Shown piece by piece: positions 46,795 to 61,010 of a DNA stretch of 64,000 bases (within the stretch, counting starts at the first letter, position 1; each line of letters opens with the position of its first letter). This DNA is from Pagrus major. Lineage: Eukaryota > Chordata > Actinopteri > Spariformes > Sparidae. The notes under the pieces were generated by a model that saw nothing but the letters and a program-made list of their open reading frames with translations, was not told the origin of the DNA and searched no databases. Position numbers and translations under genes: made by a program. The stretch covers positions 21,043,613 through 21,107,612 of the forward strand of contig NC_133223.1 of assembly GCF_040436345.1 (NCBI RefSeq), read 5' to 3'.

Positions 46795-49700
46795 GAAAAC
46801 ATTTAAAAATTAACATAAATGTATCAACAGAATGTGACAAAAGTTTGTTGACGTTATGTAATCTGTGCACCTTTGACTTTTTGTAGTCTTGTGGTACAGC
46901 ACAGCACAGAAAACATTGTTTCAACCTCATCGCCAGAATCAACAAAAAACAAAAGTTCAGCTTAGATCTTTAAATTAAACAAAATGAATTGAATCAGCAA
47001 AGTAATGTGTCATTTCTGCTTCTGCAACACGAATGACAGGCGTCAGCCTGTTTTACAGCATCTTGTAAGGTTTTTTGCAAGACAGTGGTGCATCCACAAT
47101 CGGCCTTCATGTCTAATAATGTGTGCTCACTGCACTGCTTAGCCTTCTATCTCTGCTGCAAGTTCCCCAGACTTACAGGCTCCTTGTAGTAAAAGTCCTC
47201 TCCTTTCTGCTGGCCTGCTGCCATGAGCGATAGTGAAGATCGATTGTGTCCTGCGTGCCTCAGTGTGGAATGCGCGGCATCTTTTCAGGTGCTTGCAGCA
47301 GTTGTTTATCTGTGTCCGTGACAGGATGTGTGGATGACCCTGCACCAGGCAGATTAGAGGTTTTGCAGGTTGTCGCAACGGACATGTTGAAACTTTACAT
47401 TTCTTTATGTTGCAACTTTATGTTTCTTTTGGTTCAATTGTCTATTGTATGTTGGGATAATGCTGCGCTTATGGCACCAAAATCGCTTGGTTTGGGGAGG
47501 AAAACATCATGTTTTGGCTTAAAACACCTGCTTTGGTCACCGCAAACGCTCCAAAATCCAGTTGTTTCATACTTATAATTGTTGAATCACAGTCTCAAAC
47601 TGCAGTCACTGTCTCGGAAGCCTTCTCGCCTGTAACTCCTATCCTGACGCCTGCCCTGCATTTGGTAGGAATAGTGGTGTGCAGGTGTTGGACACAGGGC
47701 TCCTCTGTCGAAGATAGTCAGAGGTGGAGGTTTTTGTTGCCAGCCTGTTTCTGGCACTGTGTCAGGTCAATCGGCCTCCGCTGGTTTAACCTTATTCTTC
47801 TCCAGGAAGATGAGTTTGTGCTCATGTTGATGTTGTCATTGCAGGAACCTCCCCTGAACCTCCAGTCTGTCCATCAGAACAATGAGCTGCTCTTTAAGCT
47901 GGATACCAGGTATCAGCTCACGAGGGTTAGGTTCAGTTGGCCTGCTGTGACTGTGATTTTAGAAGACTAGATCATCAGAGGACTTATACATGAGTTCAAA
48001 TAGCTGTTATTTCAACAATATTTAATTCAAAACTAAGACAGAAGCAACATTATAAATGAAATTGTAGCCTGTAAGTCAGTGAAACCAAAAGGGCAGGTGA
48101 TGATCGAGAGAGAGAACGAGACTGAGCGAGGAATCAGCCCAATCTGAGCCAACAATTGTACTTTTTATTTTTGTCAATTTCCAAGATTTCCTTGTCCAAC
48201 GCTGAACGCCACTGTAGGTTCCCCGCACAGAAATGACATCCACAAAAATAACCCCAGCTGTAACTCTAGAAATAGTCCCAATCCAATCAAGCCGTGCAGT
48301 TTGCTGCCTTCCCTGCATTCATCTTCCATTCCTCCTCCTCGTCCTCATCCTCATGTCCCCGCTCTCTCTCTCTGTCATCAGTCAGCTCACCACCAGGAAT
48401 AAGAGCTACTGTATCAGTCGTCCCTATCATCTCTATCAGTGCAATTCACTGCCCAGATACAATATCCTCTGTCATATCATATCATCAGCATCGGTCATTT
48501 GATTACGGGGAAATAAGTCGAAAAAAAGGTCTTATTCATCGTGGGGGGGGGGGAGTTCCTAAAGTATATGTATCTCTCTGTATTTCTTGTCAAGGCTAAA
48601 AGGCTTAACTGAATTTGCACCCACCCACCCAGAGGGATTTAAAATATCATTCATAAAACAGTAAATAAATCATGAATCAGTACATTGAGCGGTAAAAAAA
48701 GATCTGTACTGTTTCCTATAGCATCTGTGGCTATATAAAGATATTAATCCTTACTAAATCTGTCAACAATTCACCTTTTCACTGCTCCAGGTTGGGTTGT
48801 GTGAGATTTAGCCAGTGTAGTGAAAGACTGTGGTGACTCATCAGTGCGCCAGATAATACACAGTCTGCTCTGCTGTATCTTTATTCCCATCACATCGCAG
48901 TCTGACAACCTTTTTCTCTCGAAAATATCCTCACTTTTTGGAGATGTCACAGCGAAAAAGACAGGCCTTATGGGTGCGTCCACACAATGACAGCTCTATA
49001 ATAAAGTTTCAGATTGTTTAACATGCACAAATCTGTCTGAACACTTCAGTGCACTGATATAGGCCTGCAGCAAGACGCTTAGAATGATGCATCAGCTTGT
49101 TTTTGGGGTAAAGAACGGATGCATGAAATTGCGCGGGCTAATGTTACATTTCTTCACGTCCTGCACTGTAGAGGGTCAGAACATGGATTAGTTTATGATC
49201 ATGATCCGAGATGCTATTATTATTTCTGTTGCCATGAGGCCGCCTGCAGGTTAGCAACTATTTCAAAGGAGAATTTTTGCAAAGCGCACACAGTGACGGC
49301 GGCAGAACCTCGTCAAAAGTAATGTGACAAGCAGTGTAACTGTGTGGGCTGTGTTTCAAAACTATGACTCACGGCTGTGAGCTTGTGCGGTGTGGGCTAA
49401 CATAAGAACTAAGGGGATTATAAAGTACTGTACTGTGTCACAAGTTCAGCTTCATTTTAATACTGTATGTGTTGTGAAACTGAAAAATCAAAGGAAAGAA
49501 AGACTTCAATTGATGCCTTCTTACAGATGCTAAGCCTTTTTTCACAGCAGGCGTTTTGATTTGTCACAGCAGGAAAAGCACAGATGTCACCAATAACAAC
49601 AATGGCACCGAGCCTGAACCATACCAGACCCTGACACCGGAGCAGCTGAACAGAATTCAGCCATTCTTTATTATTTACACCTGTGCTGTGTCAAGATTCT

Positions 49701-51350
49701 GCCTATTCTCTGGGCTGGGAGTCACTTTAAAATCTCATGAGACTCTCCTGGCAAAATAAGGGTTAAAAATTTTTACATGTCTTCTGTGTTTGTGTTCATT
49801 CCAGACGGGCTGTTCGGTCAGTGTCTCAGCTCCAAGCAGGACAGGGTCCAGTTCCAGGTGTCGGTTCCTGTCCTGAAGAGGATGCAGGAAGTCCTCAAAC
49901 AGCTCATGCTACAAGGTGAGATAAATCATCACTAGCATTTCTTTATACATCTGAAACAGTTAGATTGAGTACCACATTGATTCTAAGTAGCCTTACTGTG
50001 ACGATTTGGACGATATAGTCTCGTACAACTTGTTGGTAATACTTCATTTTACAGGCCTGCAAATTTCATAGTAAGGAGGTGGTAATTACCAAGTCACATA
50101 TTTGAAATTTCTTTGAAATTACGCCCCAAATAACCACGATAATTACCTCAAAGTGACCACTACAGTATTTAGTCGTATTGAAGTTGTTGTGTTCATATAC
50201 TCTAACATTGTGCTGACCTCAAGGACACTTTATGAATACAAGCAGAAATCCATTCATAATACGAGCACTTCAACTCCTGAGAGAAACAGTATTGACTTCA
50301 GACAATCTTCCTCTGTCTTGCACTAATTGCTGTGTGTGTGTGTGTGTGTGTGTGTGTGCACGTGCAGGTCTTTCCTGGCAAGATGACATCACACAGTACA
50401 TTCTATCAAAGGAGCTGAAGAGAGTTCCCCACACCACCCAGCCCTCTAAGCCCAGCTCCTCTTCTTCCTCTTCTCATTCATCTCAGTAAGTACTCTCCAG
50501 TGACATTTAGTGAGAAATACACATGGACAGAGTCACATGCATCCATTCATTTCACCCTGAGGCACCATTTATTTCCGTCTGGACCTTTTCCTTTAACCTT
50601 CCCTCTGGGTTGCCAGGTCCAAACAGCACATCCCCCATCACCACAGTCCTAAATCGGGGTCCGCACCTCCTGGAGGCAACTATCTGGACTACATGATTGT
50701 TGAGCCTCCTCAGTCTCCACTACGCATGCAGACAGCCTCCATGGACCCGTACACATACCACCAGGTACACATAATTAAAAGATCATTTTAGCAGCGTCAA
50801 AAACACAAGCAGATATAAGGAATATGAAAAAATATACATAGAAAATTTCAGATGTCGCACACATGCACTAAATCAGCGACATATCTCTCCTTATTGCAGC
50901 ATAGATATCAAGATGAAGTAGAGAGATCACTCATTGGGGCAGCAGGCGGTTACGTCCGCCCCTCTTCAAGGTCCCAGGCCAATCAGAGAGAGCGAGAGCG
51001 AGAGCGAGAGCGTGACAGGCAGCTGCTGCAGGAAGCTCTGTCTCTCTACCTGGCATCAGCACAGCCTTCTTATCGCCACCGAGGGCCAGCTTCCATGGCT
51101 CCGGCAGGTGAGCAGGACTATCAGATTTCCAGAACAAGAAATAATGATGTAGCACACAGGAAAACATGCTAAAAACACTGTTTGTAAGCTATTTCTAATC
51201 AAAGCTCTGTCCCATGATAACCTATGATGCTGTGAGCAGGTCTGCCTTATTATGAGGACTTGGAACTGGAGATACCAGTGGACTATGTGGAAGACTACAC
51301 CCTAGAGGAGAGACTTGGTACCACTGGCAGACAACAACAGCAACAACAGC

Positions 51351-51381
<31 letters not shown>

Positions 51382-54300
51382 GCTACAGAACAAAAAAGTA
51401 ACTCAGGATTTCGGCACTCTGCCTGGAAATGGAAATGGTAAGACAAATGAATTTATCTAAATGTAATTGACATGATATATCCTAAATCATCAGATTGACA
51501 CTATGAGCACACTTACAAAGTGTGCATATTCAGAACATTGGACGATGCAAAGGCCGTGCTAACTCTGCTATCCTGTGCTAGATGGCCTGCTTCAGAGGAT
51601 GTCAGGTGTCCTGCAGAGATACGGAGTCGACCCCAGAGAGCTCAGTCAAGAGCAGCTCTACAAGCTAGCCCTCATTCTGCAGCTGCTGCAGGCCCAAGAA
51701 AAAGCAGGTACAGTCTTACACATGTTCCCCGTGTTCAGATTATTTGATCAAACGAAGCCAACCCTTCGTACTGAATCATGCTTTTATTAAGTGTAATGTA
51801 AGGTGGACATTTGTGTTTCAAATTGACAAATAAATAGTAATAATGAGTCCCTTGTTTAAACACAAAAGTGGGATTATGAAGCTACAGCATGAAGCTTTAA
51901 CATCTATGTCTGTACATATGAAGAATAAGAGGTTAAAGGGACAGTTCACATTTAAAAAAAAAAAAATCCTCTTTTCTGTAGTTTTCTAGGTTGTTTTGGT
52001 GTGAGTTCCAGAGTTTTGCAGATACTGGCCTAAATATACATTTGAGAAACTCAACAGGAAAGTCCCTTTTCAGAAATCAAGATCATTCATAGACCTTCTT
52101 GTGAGCAGTTTCACTTGAGCAGAAAAATATTGTGTGAAGCAAATGATGCTAGAATTGAATTGTTTTACTGTAATATTTGCTTAAAAACATCAGTTCATCT
52201 GTCTTAACACAGATCCGAACGAGAAAGACCTCGTCACCCTTAAGGAGGTATGTCAGCATTCGATGTCAGCAGTGTTGGCAAGAATCATCCACTATTCATC
52301 ACTGACAGCTCTTCCGTCATTTCCCTGTAGATGCAGCTGCTAAAAACAGACAGTGTGTCCCATAAGCCGGAGAAACCTGCCCCTGTTCCTGTTTCGGGCC
52401 CCCCCGCTGCCCCTCCCGCCCCCTCCTCCGTCTCGGCCCCAGCCACAGCTCCGGCCAAGAGCGCCAGCCATCCTCCTTCTGCATCCCAGGCTCCGCAGGC
52501 TGCTCCTGCTGCAGCCGGACTGGGCCTGAAGGAGCATGGATTGCCACTGGTGGAGGGCACAGGAGGCAAGGAGGAGTATGGGTACATCGTCACCAACCAG
52601 AGGTCAGCACTCGATCAAGGCCAAAGGCTGTCATGAAATCACTAAATGCTTTTTGCCGTTTACATGGAGGATAATGATGTTTTTCTTTGATAGTCCTCTG
52701 AGTTTGTATGACGGAGTGAAGCTGCTGGACCTGCTGGCTGACAAGATACACCTGACAACCAGTAGCTTCATAAACCTCAGGTACACCACCTCTTCGCGTG
52801 TCTGACAGTGTGCGAGAGAGAGTCGTACGTTTTCCTATTAGATTCTAAAGCGTCCCTGTGGCTTTGTGTTGCCAGTGTGGTGGGTCCTGCGCTGACGTTC
52901 CGTGTCCGCCAGAACGAGCACAACATGACGGCTGCAGAGGTGGCTGCTAAAGCTGGTGAGGCTCAAAAAACACACATTCACGCTGACACCTACCTACCCA
53001 CACATTTAACATGAAGTGGAAAGTATGTGGGCGCGTTGCACCGTCTCTCTCACAGTTTTTTACTCAAATTTTGCCAAATGTTTGTTGTTTTTTTTCACCC
53101 CGACAGTATCTGAAAAGAACTTCCTGGAGTCAGAGACAGGCCTGAAGATCATACAGACTGGTGTGGGAGAGGTACTCGATACACACACACACACACACAC
53201 ACACGAACACACTCATTTCCTTTGTGACCCCTCCTATCAGTAACATATGGAGCAGTCGTCAAGGCAACAGAGATATAATCACTGCTGTGTATTCTTTGCC
53301 ATTTTCATTTAAAACTGGCGTTTCACGGACAGATTATCCGACTCCCTGACAGTCTTGATTTCGCATTTTGGCCACCGACGTCTCTTTACTGAGTTTTTTA
53401 TGGATCTTCCACTTGTAGGATTCCTATATGGCTTCATTATATATGTTCTGTGGTAAACATGTGGACAGAAACATGCAATCCTAAAAAACGTTACAAGTAA
53501 AATATATATTACAAGGATTAAACGTAGCTCTGAAAGCACTTTTAGTGACTGAACCTAATGTTTTTTTTTATCTTAATATCAGAATCAATTGATGTTTTTT
53601 TCCCCTGCTGGCTCCATCATCGAATACCATTAAAATAAGGTGTTGATGCAGAAAATTTGCTAAACTCCTTGTATGAAAAATGACAGATACAGCACAGATA
53701 AAGGCAATCCATCTGTCTCACCCACAGAGCTTGTTTTCCATCCACCACTACACTCTAATATTGTGCATGGGTGTTAGTCTCGGTGTGTAAGGCCCCTGTG
53801 CATGTGTGCCACCTGGAGGGCAGGTGGCCAGAACGAATCACCGTGGCGACACCTCATAACAACCAGCGTTTCACTTGTTGCCATGGTGCTTCGTCTTCCT
53901 CCACCTCCACCCACCCGCTGTGGCTCCCAGATCCCAGGTGCTATGGCAACAGTCACAAGTGTCATTAACCTCATTATTTTCTGTTCACACAAATAGCCTG
54001 AATCCCGGACTCAGCGTCGGTACCTGCATCTGGAATTTTCTGTTTAATGGATTAACACCCATTAAGGCAGAATATCAGGATAACACAGCGAATTAATTCA
54101 GTGTGTGTGTGTGTGTGCGTGGCACTGATGTGATCTGGGAGATGAGATAATGTTTTTTTCATCAGCAGTGCTTGTCAGTTCTGGTTAATTCGTTCAGAAA
54201 AGTCATATTTATCAGATATATTCAGTCAAGTTAAATAGAAAAAAAACCTGAGTGCAGGATTTGTACATTTGAAAAGTATTTACTATTTGATTAAAACAAA

Positions 54301-57300
54301 GCAACACACACCTAAAGAGAGAATTTAAAAAGAGAAGAAAATAAAAATAAGAAAAGTATCATGAATTAACGACTGAGAGAGTGAGGATACATATAAACTG
54401 TGGTGATACTAAAGGAAAAAGCATAAAAAGGAACACATGGCTATTGTAACTTCATCATACAAAGGTACCACAGAAAAAAACCCAGGCATGTCAAGGATGA
54501 CAGAAACATGCAACAACATTATAGCCCTCCGGTTACAGAATATTCAAACTCATTATTTCTGGCAGCAAGCTTCAACACACAAATATTTCATGTGTGCACT
54601 CTTCAGTGGTTTCAAGTGATTTGTATTGTTGATGCATCCAGAGCCGGTTTCTTTTGCTTTGTAAATTGTGTTGATGGTGTAGCAGTATTGTGTTTTAAGT
54701 TAGGACAAAGAGAAAAACATTTTTTAAATGGGGCTCCACATGTTTTGGTTATTTTTCCACTTTTTCACAGCTGTTTACGGAAGCCTCTCCTGTGTTTATG
54801 ACTTGAGAACATGGTGAAAAATAGATTTGCCAGGATAATCTTCCTGTCCTTAATTTTTTTTTTCCTTCTGTGAAAACAGGTGAGAAAAAAAAGTCAGGCT
54901 CATTTTTTTTAATTTTATTTATGTGTGAAACCAAGTGAAAAAAAAAAAATTCAGGAAAGTGAGTCATTTTTTTTTCACTCCATTTTTTTCCATCTGTGAA
55001 AATGTGAAAAAAAAATGTCATGTGTGAAACCGAGTGAAAAAGTATTTTTCGGGAGAAGAAACATTTTCTGTTTCACACATGGGAATAAAAAAGACAAAGA
55101 AAGGAAAATAAAAATACAATACAGGTACAAAAACAATACAAGTAGGCATGAGTGATGTTTCAAGTGAGCAGGAGTGTGGTGATTCAGTCTGTGTGTGTGT
55201 GCCTGTGGACATTACGATTGTAAGATGTGTGTTGAATTCTGTTCTGCGTAGTGAAAACTGTTTTAAAAGCTAGAAAAGAAGATGAAGAGGAGGTGGAGTG
55301 GCACTCAGCATGGATGAGTGGCGTGTAATGGATCATGGTTCACTGATCTCCATGGAGCCTCCGCTGTCACACCGCCTTGAATTCTGTCTTTAAAACTCAA
55401 CATCAGCCTCTCACTGAGCACACCCTGCTGTCAAACACAGTTACATATAAAAAAAAGGGTGTTGTTAAAATGAAACGAGTGACCTTTGAATTCCAGCGGT
55501 GGGAGCAGATTCCCCGGGGTAGCTTAGATTGGGTTGACTGATCTCTGAAGGCAAGACATGTGTGTCAACAAATGGTCTCTGTGTGTTTTCTTTGTGTTCC
55601 CTCTCCTCTGTTCATATCTTACTCACCACTCTTTACGATCTCTGTTTCCCAGAGGACAGATGCGCGGGGTCTCCCTCAGGTAACCAGGGTTTCCGAGGGC
55701 TCCAGTGGGACTGTCATCACTCTTGTTTCCATGGCAGTCGTGGGTGGCGTGCTGGTATTGGCCATGGCCGTAGCTTGTCTCAGGCACTACACTCAGCAAG
55801 TGGCCAATGGCAAGCTTGGCTTGGGGCCGGAGGGAGGAGCGGAGACACACTTTGACTACCAGGTAAGAAAACATGAATAGATTTGAGACTGAGGAAAGGC
55901 CATTTTATATAATTTCCCAGAGGTTTTCTTTGTTTGTCTTCTTTGTTTTCACCTCGGTCTCAGAGTCTCAATGCTATAATGGATTGTAAGTTTAAGAAAC
56001 CATATTGTGGATTGTCAAAACAGCAATAAATGTGCAAACTAACATTTGTTATCCCGATCATATAGGTCAAAAGAGAAATGAGTCGTTATCCGTATTATGT
56101 TTTGAATGTTAATGACATACAATGAGTATAAATTGCCCATACAAAAGGTGCGCTACAGTATGCAATTTTTTTTAGAAGCCTGTAACCAGATAGACCTCTT
56201 TACAGTAACTGATTATTGATCAATATTGATATTAATACATAGCTGCAGCCCTTTAATCATTTACTTACCTTTTTTAGCGTTCTGCATCTCCCTTTCCTTA
56301 CCTTTCACTCAGGAGTTATGTCGGCAGCACATGGCGTCCAAATCCTCCCTGTGTCGTCAGGACTGTGTGGCTGGCGGGAGCATGGCGGGGTCCGCCATAC
56401 CAACAGGTGCTGGCGGTCGAAGGGGTACGGACACGTCTCGCGTCAGCAGCGTTTCCTCCCAGTTCAGCGACGGTCCCCAGCACAGCCCGTCCTCCACCCA
56501 CAGCTCCACCCCGTCCTGGAGCGAAGAGCCAGCCCAGTCCAACATGGACATCTCTACTGGTCACATGATACTGGTGAGAAAATGGACTTTTCTCGCTGTA
56601 AAAACATCACTTTCATTGTTTAGAAGATATTAACCTCCAGTGTTGTATTGGCATCTTTTCTCTCAGGCGTATATGGAGGACCACCTGCGTAATAAGGACC
56701 GTCTTCAGAAGGAGTGGGAAGCTTTGTGCTCCTACCAGGCTGATCCCAGTTCAGTGGCTGTTGCTCAAAGCCCGAGCAACATGGACAGAAACAGACACGC
56801 TGAGTCCCTCCCCTGTTAGTTAACCCAAAGTGTCACTCTGTCTGATTGTATCTGTCATGTATACAGTGGAGTACATTTATTTAAGTATTGTACTGTAAGA
56901 ACAATTTTGGCATAGTTGAACTTTACTTGAGTATTTCAGTTTTATTCTGCTTTATACTTATACTACTCAAAGTTACTTGTTGCTTTTTACAAAAAAAATA
57001 TGACATGATGCAGCTCTATAATACTGAGGAGCACACAAAGTCTCTTTAAACTCTTTAAAAGAAGCCATTCTGCATACACCAAGTAGTATACTAATAATTT
57101 TAAGATTTTAAATATTTTAGCTCGTACAACTTAAATGTAATAGTTTACTTTACTTGGTTATTTTGAGGTTATTTCCTGACTTTTTCAAAGTAGTCAACTT
57201 TTAAAATGCAGTGCAATAAGTACTCTTACTTTTGACACTTTAACTACGTTTTGCTGATAATGCTTTCATTTAACAGTCCAGTGTGTTGAATTTAGAAGCA

Positions 57301-60300
57301 TCTATCAGCAGAAAGGTAGAAAGGTGCATAATTGTTTTCATTAATGTATAATTGCCTGAAAATAAGAATAATTGTTTTTTGTTGCCTCGAATGAGCTTTT
57401 TTAATCTATAGAGGGAGCAGGTCCTCGTCCTTTTCATGTTTTTAGCAGCCACTGTACGAGAGAGTGAGGCGAGGGGTATTCAGTTGGTTTCAACCTGCAA
57501 CCTTGCCACCAGATGCCACTAAATCCTACAAACTTGACCTTTAACTAAAGGGACGACTTACTTCCTCCATTGCTGCATACACATATCAGTCATCAATCGA
57601 AAAAGACTTCCAAGTGCATATTATGTGGTGAATGGTGGTTAATTCATTCAGTGAATCACTGTTGACATCTGTTGTCTTTGGCAGATGATCACTCTCGGGT
57701 GAAGCTGAAGGCTGAAGTAAACTCCAGTAAACAAGACTACATCAACGCCAGCGTCATTGTAAGAATCCCTCTAATCTTCCAATCTAAAACATTTACACTA
57801 TTTGATAATATTTATAATCAGTGTTTTTTTTAACATTGTGGTAAGAAATTAACTATTTGTTACAACAGAAGGAAATACAAATTTGTGGACTGTGAATATT
57901 GTAGCTATTTAGGTTTTCCTGTCTTTCAGCCTGCCATACCTGTGCTCAACCCTTCCTCTTTATCAGAATACACCTGACTGAAGTTTAATATTTAGCTTTC
58001 AGTCCATTTACTGTTATATAGCACGGTTAGCATTCCTCCACGTCTTGTGTTACTATGTGGAGGGCAAAGAAATACAAACAAACAGTACTGAGATCTTTAA
58101 GCTAGTGTCTCATACATTTATACCCATATTACTGACTCATATCTGTTTGAGAAAAAAAATCTGCTCTTTCTCTTTTCCTTTTCATCCCATAGTCTGATCA
58201 TGACCCTCGCCAGCCAGCTTACATCGCCACACAGGGACCACTCGCTCACACTGTCGCTGATTTCTGGCAGGTCGGTACAAGCTTCCCTCTGCTGTTTCTG
58301 CTTTTCTCCCTCCTTCTTTTTCTGTCCCAATGCAGTGGGTTGACTTGCTGTTTTTTCACGACGAATTAAAATGATGTAGGCCAGTGGACCGTTCAGTCCA
58401 CCTGCAGGAAAATCTGCCTTGTTACATACAGGTGTCACGGATTTATTTAAACGTGTTCTCTGTAACCGACAGATGGTGTGGGAGAACGGCTGCACGGTGA
58501 TCGTGATGATGACAGCTCTGGTGGAAGATGGAGAGAAACAGTGCGAGCGTTACTGGCCTGACGAGGGCTCTTCACTCTACCACATCTATGAGGTTAATTT
58601 CCTGTTGCAACTCATAAACACGAATTTCACAGATGGCACTGTGTATTTTATGGTGCAGTAGGTAAAGCATCCCTGCATTGTACCTGCTGTAAGGGTTATA
58701 TGTTGTAAGAATAATCCAAGATAAATCTAAGAATTTAAAACAGTCTGAATTGAGTACAGATTCCTCTATATGACGGACATACGCTTAGAAACCATCATCC
58801 TGTTTTATTTCGTAAGTTCTCTCCTCATGTGTCATGTTTTGCTGTACACTTCCTGTCTCTGTTTTTTTCTTCCTTTTTTCCCGTTTGTTCCTCATGGTTT
58901 GTTCTTTGTTTTGTATTCTGTGTTTTTTTCTTGGATTCTCTTTTGCCTGCTTTTTTGTCGCCAGCCCTTTTTTCCCCTGCAATTTGAATTCAGGATTCTG
59001 GCTTTGTAAATAAAGCACGCCTTTTGTTTTTTTAACCTGCCTGCCTCTGTGTCTGCAAACCTTAACAGTTAAAAGGAGGGACACATGAGGAGAGAACTTC
59101 CAAAATAAACCAAGAACCAGCTGAACAAAAAACCCAACCATAACAGATCTTTAGACACAAGGTGGTGGTGCCACGACTCGATGAATCATATTCCTAATTT
59201 AAGGAGAAAAGAAACAGAAAATACAGAATTTACATGTATTAATTGTGACTTAGTCCACATAAAATATTGGCCAGGCATTATTCCATTTAAATAATCGCAA
59301 GATAACAGCCTTCATATCTTTTACCTTATTCACCAAAGCCTTCGTGCATAACATCAGAACTGGCCATGAATGCATCTCAGTTGCATACCAGCAGCTGCTT
59401 GAGGTGTATTAACATTTTTTTATACTGTATATACACTCAATACTGTGTTACAACGCTGATGGTTTGTCTCCCCCTGGTGCCAAACCAGAGTTACTTATTG
59501 ATGTGTTTCTGTGTGAGCTACAATCCCTTTTTAGTTATGTTTTTGGGAGTAATTTGTGAGATATGTATCATGTTTTTAGATGAACGTTTGCCTGATTCCT
59601 GGTTGAAACAATGCATCATTAAACCACATACAGGTTACAAAATGACGGTGCTGACAATCCCTCCTCTGTCTGTCCCACTTGTGTTGATAAGGTGAACCTG
59701 GTGTCAGAGCACATCTGGTGTAAGGACTTCCTGGTGCGCAGCTTCTACCTGAAAAATGTCCAGACGCAGGAGACCAGAACCTTGACGCAGTTCCACCTGC
59801 TGAGCTGGCCGGCTGACGGCATCCCCACCTCCACCCGACCGCTGCTCGACTTCCGCAGGTAAGGAACTACACGATTACTCAAACACGCACACACGGACAT
59901 GTTCTTGGATTCAACAGGTGTCATAGGATTCAGTTATTTTCAGTGACAAACAGGTGTTCAGGACGCAGTGGGTGTAATGTTGCGGTGACTCAGTGGGTTT
60001 GATTCCGCCAGATCTCGTTCATCGCATCCATCTTTTTTCATGTTTCCCATCGTCCCCCGTCATTCTGCATGTTGTGAAATCAAACAAGACCCCTCTGCCG
60101 CACATTTCATACCCTGTCCATCATCTCAGCTCTCTCTCTCTCCCTCTCTCCCAGTGTGCAGGTTGACAGGTTTGTATTTTTTAACATCTCCCAGTGTCAT
60201 TTTTGTGGTTTGCAGCTAGTACTCTGGCTCCAGTTGCATAGTCACAAAAATGAGCATTGGCAGGTGTGACTGGCGACTGCAAGAGGGACAGTGAATCTGT

Positions 60301-60962
60301 GGCTTCCTCTTCACCTATTCTTTCCTGTTTTACCATCACACTGTCATCCATGACCTCATGCAGTTACTATTTTATCCTGTACTGAAATTCTTTACCTCAT
60401 TCCTTATCTCACAGTTTTCGTGTGTCATTAACATATACGTCTTTCCATCCTTTATTCTTCCTACTTGGTCACTGCTTTCTTCCCGTTGCCTTTAATTTAT
60501 CCACTTCGTTCCTGAACCTCCATTTAAGACATAATTAGTTGTGTTTCATTCATAGCATATGTGAACAAGGTTGGTTGCGATGACAAAGGTTGTCATAAAG
60601 CCTTTACAATAAAGCCTGTTTTTTTCTGTTCTTTGTTCTCCTTTCTTTCTCTGCTGTCTCGTGTTCCTGCTTTTCAGGAAGGTGAATAAATGCTACAGAG
60701 GCCGTTCCTGCCCAATCATCGTTCACTGCGGGTGAATTTCTTTTTTTTTTTATATCTTATGAATGTCAGATTTCTGTGAAACACCAGAATGTATTAACAT
60801 ATACTATGACTTTATTGACTAATATATGTTTGGAAAGCAGATTGAGCTAAAACACAGTCACAGTTTCCTTTTTATATCTGTCACTCTCACAGTGATGGCA
60901 CTGGCAGGACTGGCACGTACATCCTTATTGACATGGTGCTGAATCGCATGGCCAAGGGTGAG

Positions 60963-61010
<48 letters not shown>

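Noticed and set aside
46637-46945. Open frame with an Ile-Tyr run on the minus strand
   Set aside because: It is the translation of the AT microsatellite.
47246-47970. Two overlapping long frames in ptprn intron 2
   Set aside because: No recognisable domain; an exon here would also break the phase-1 match of exons 2 and 3.
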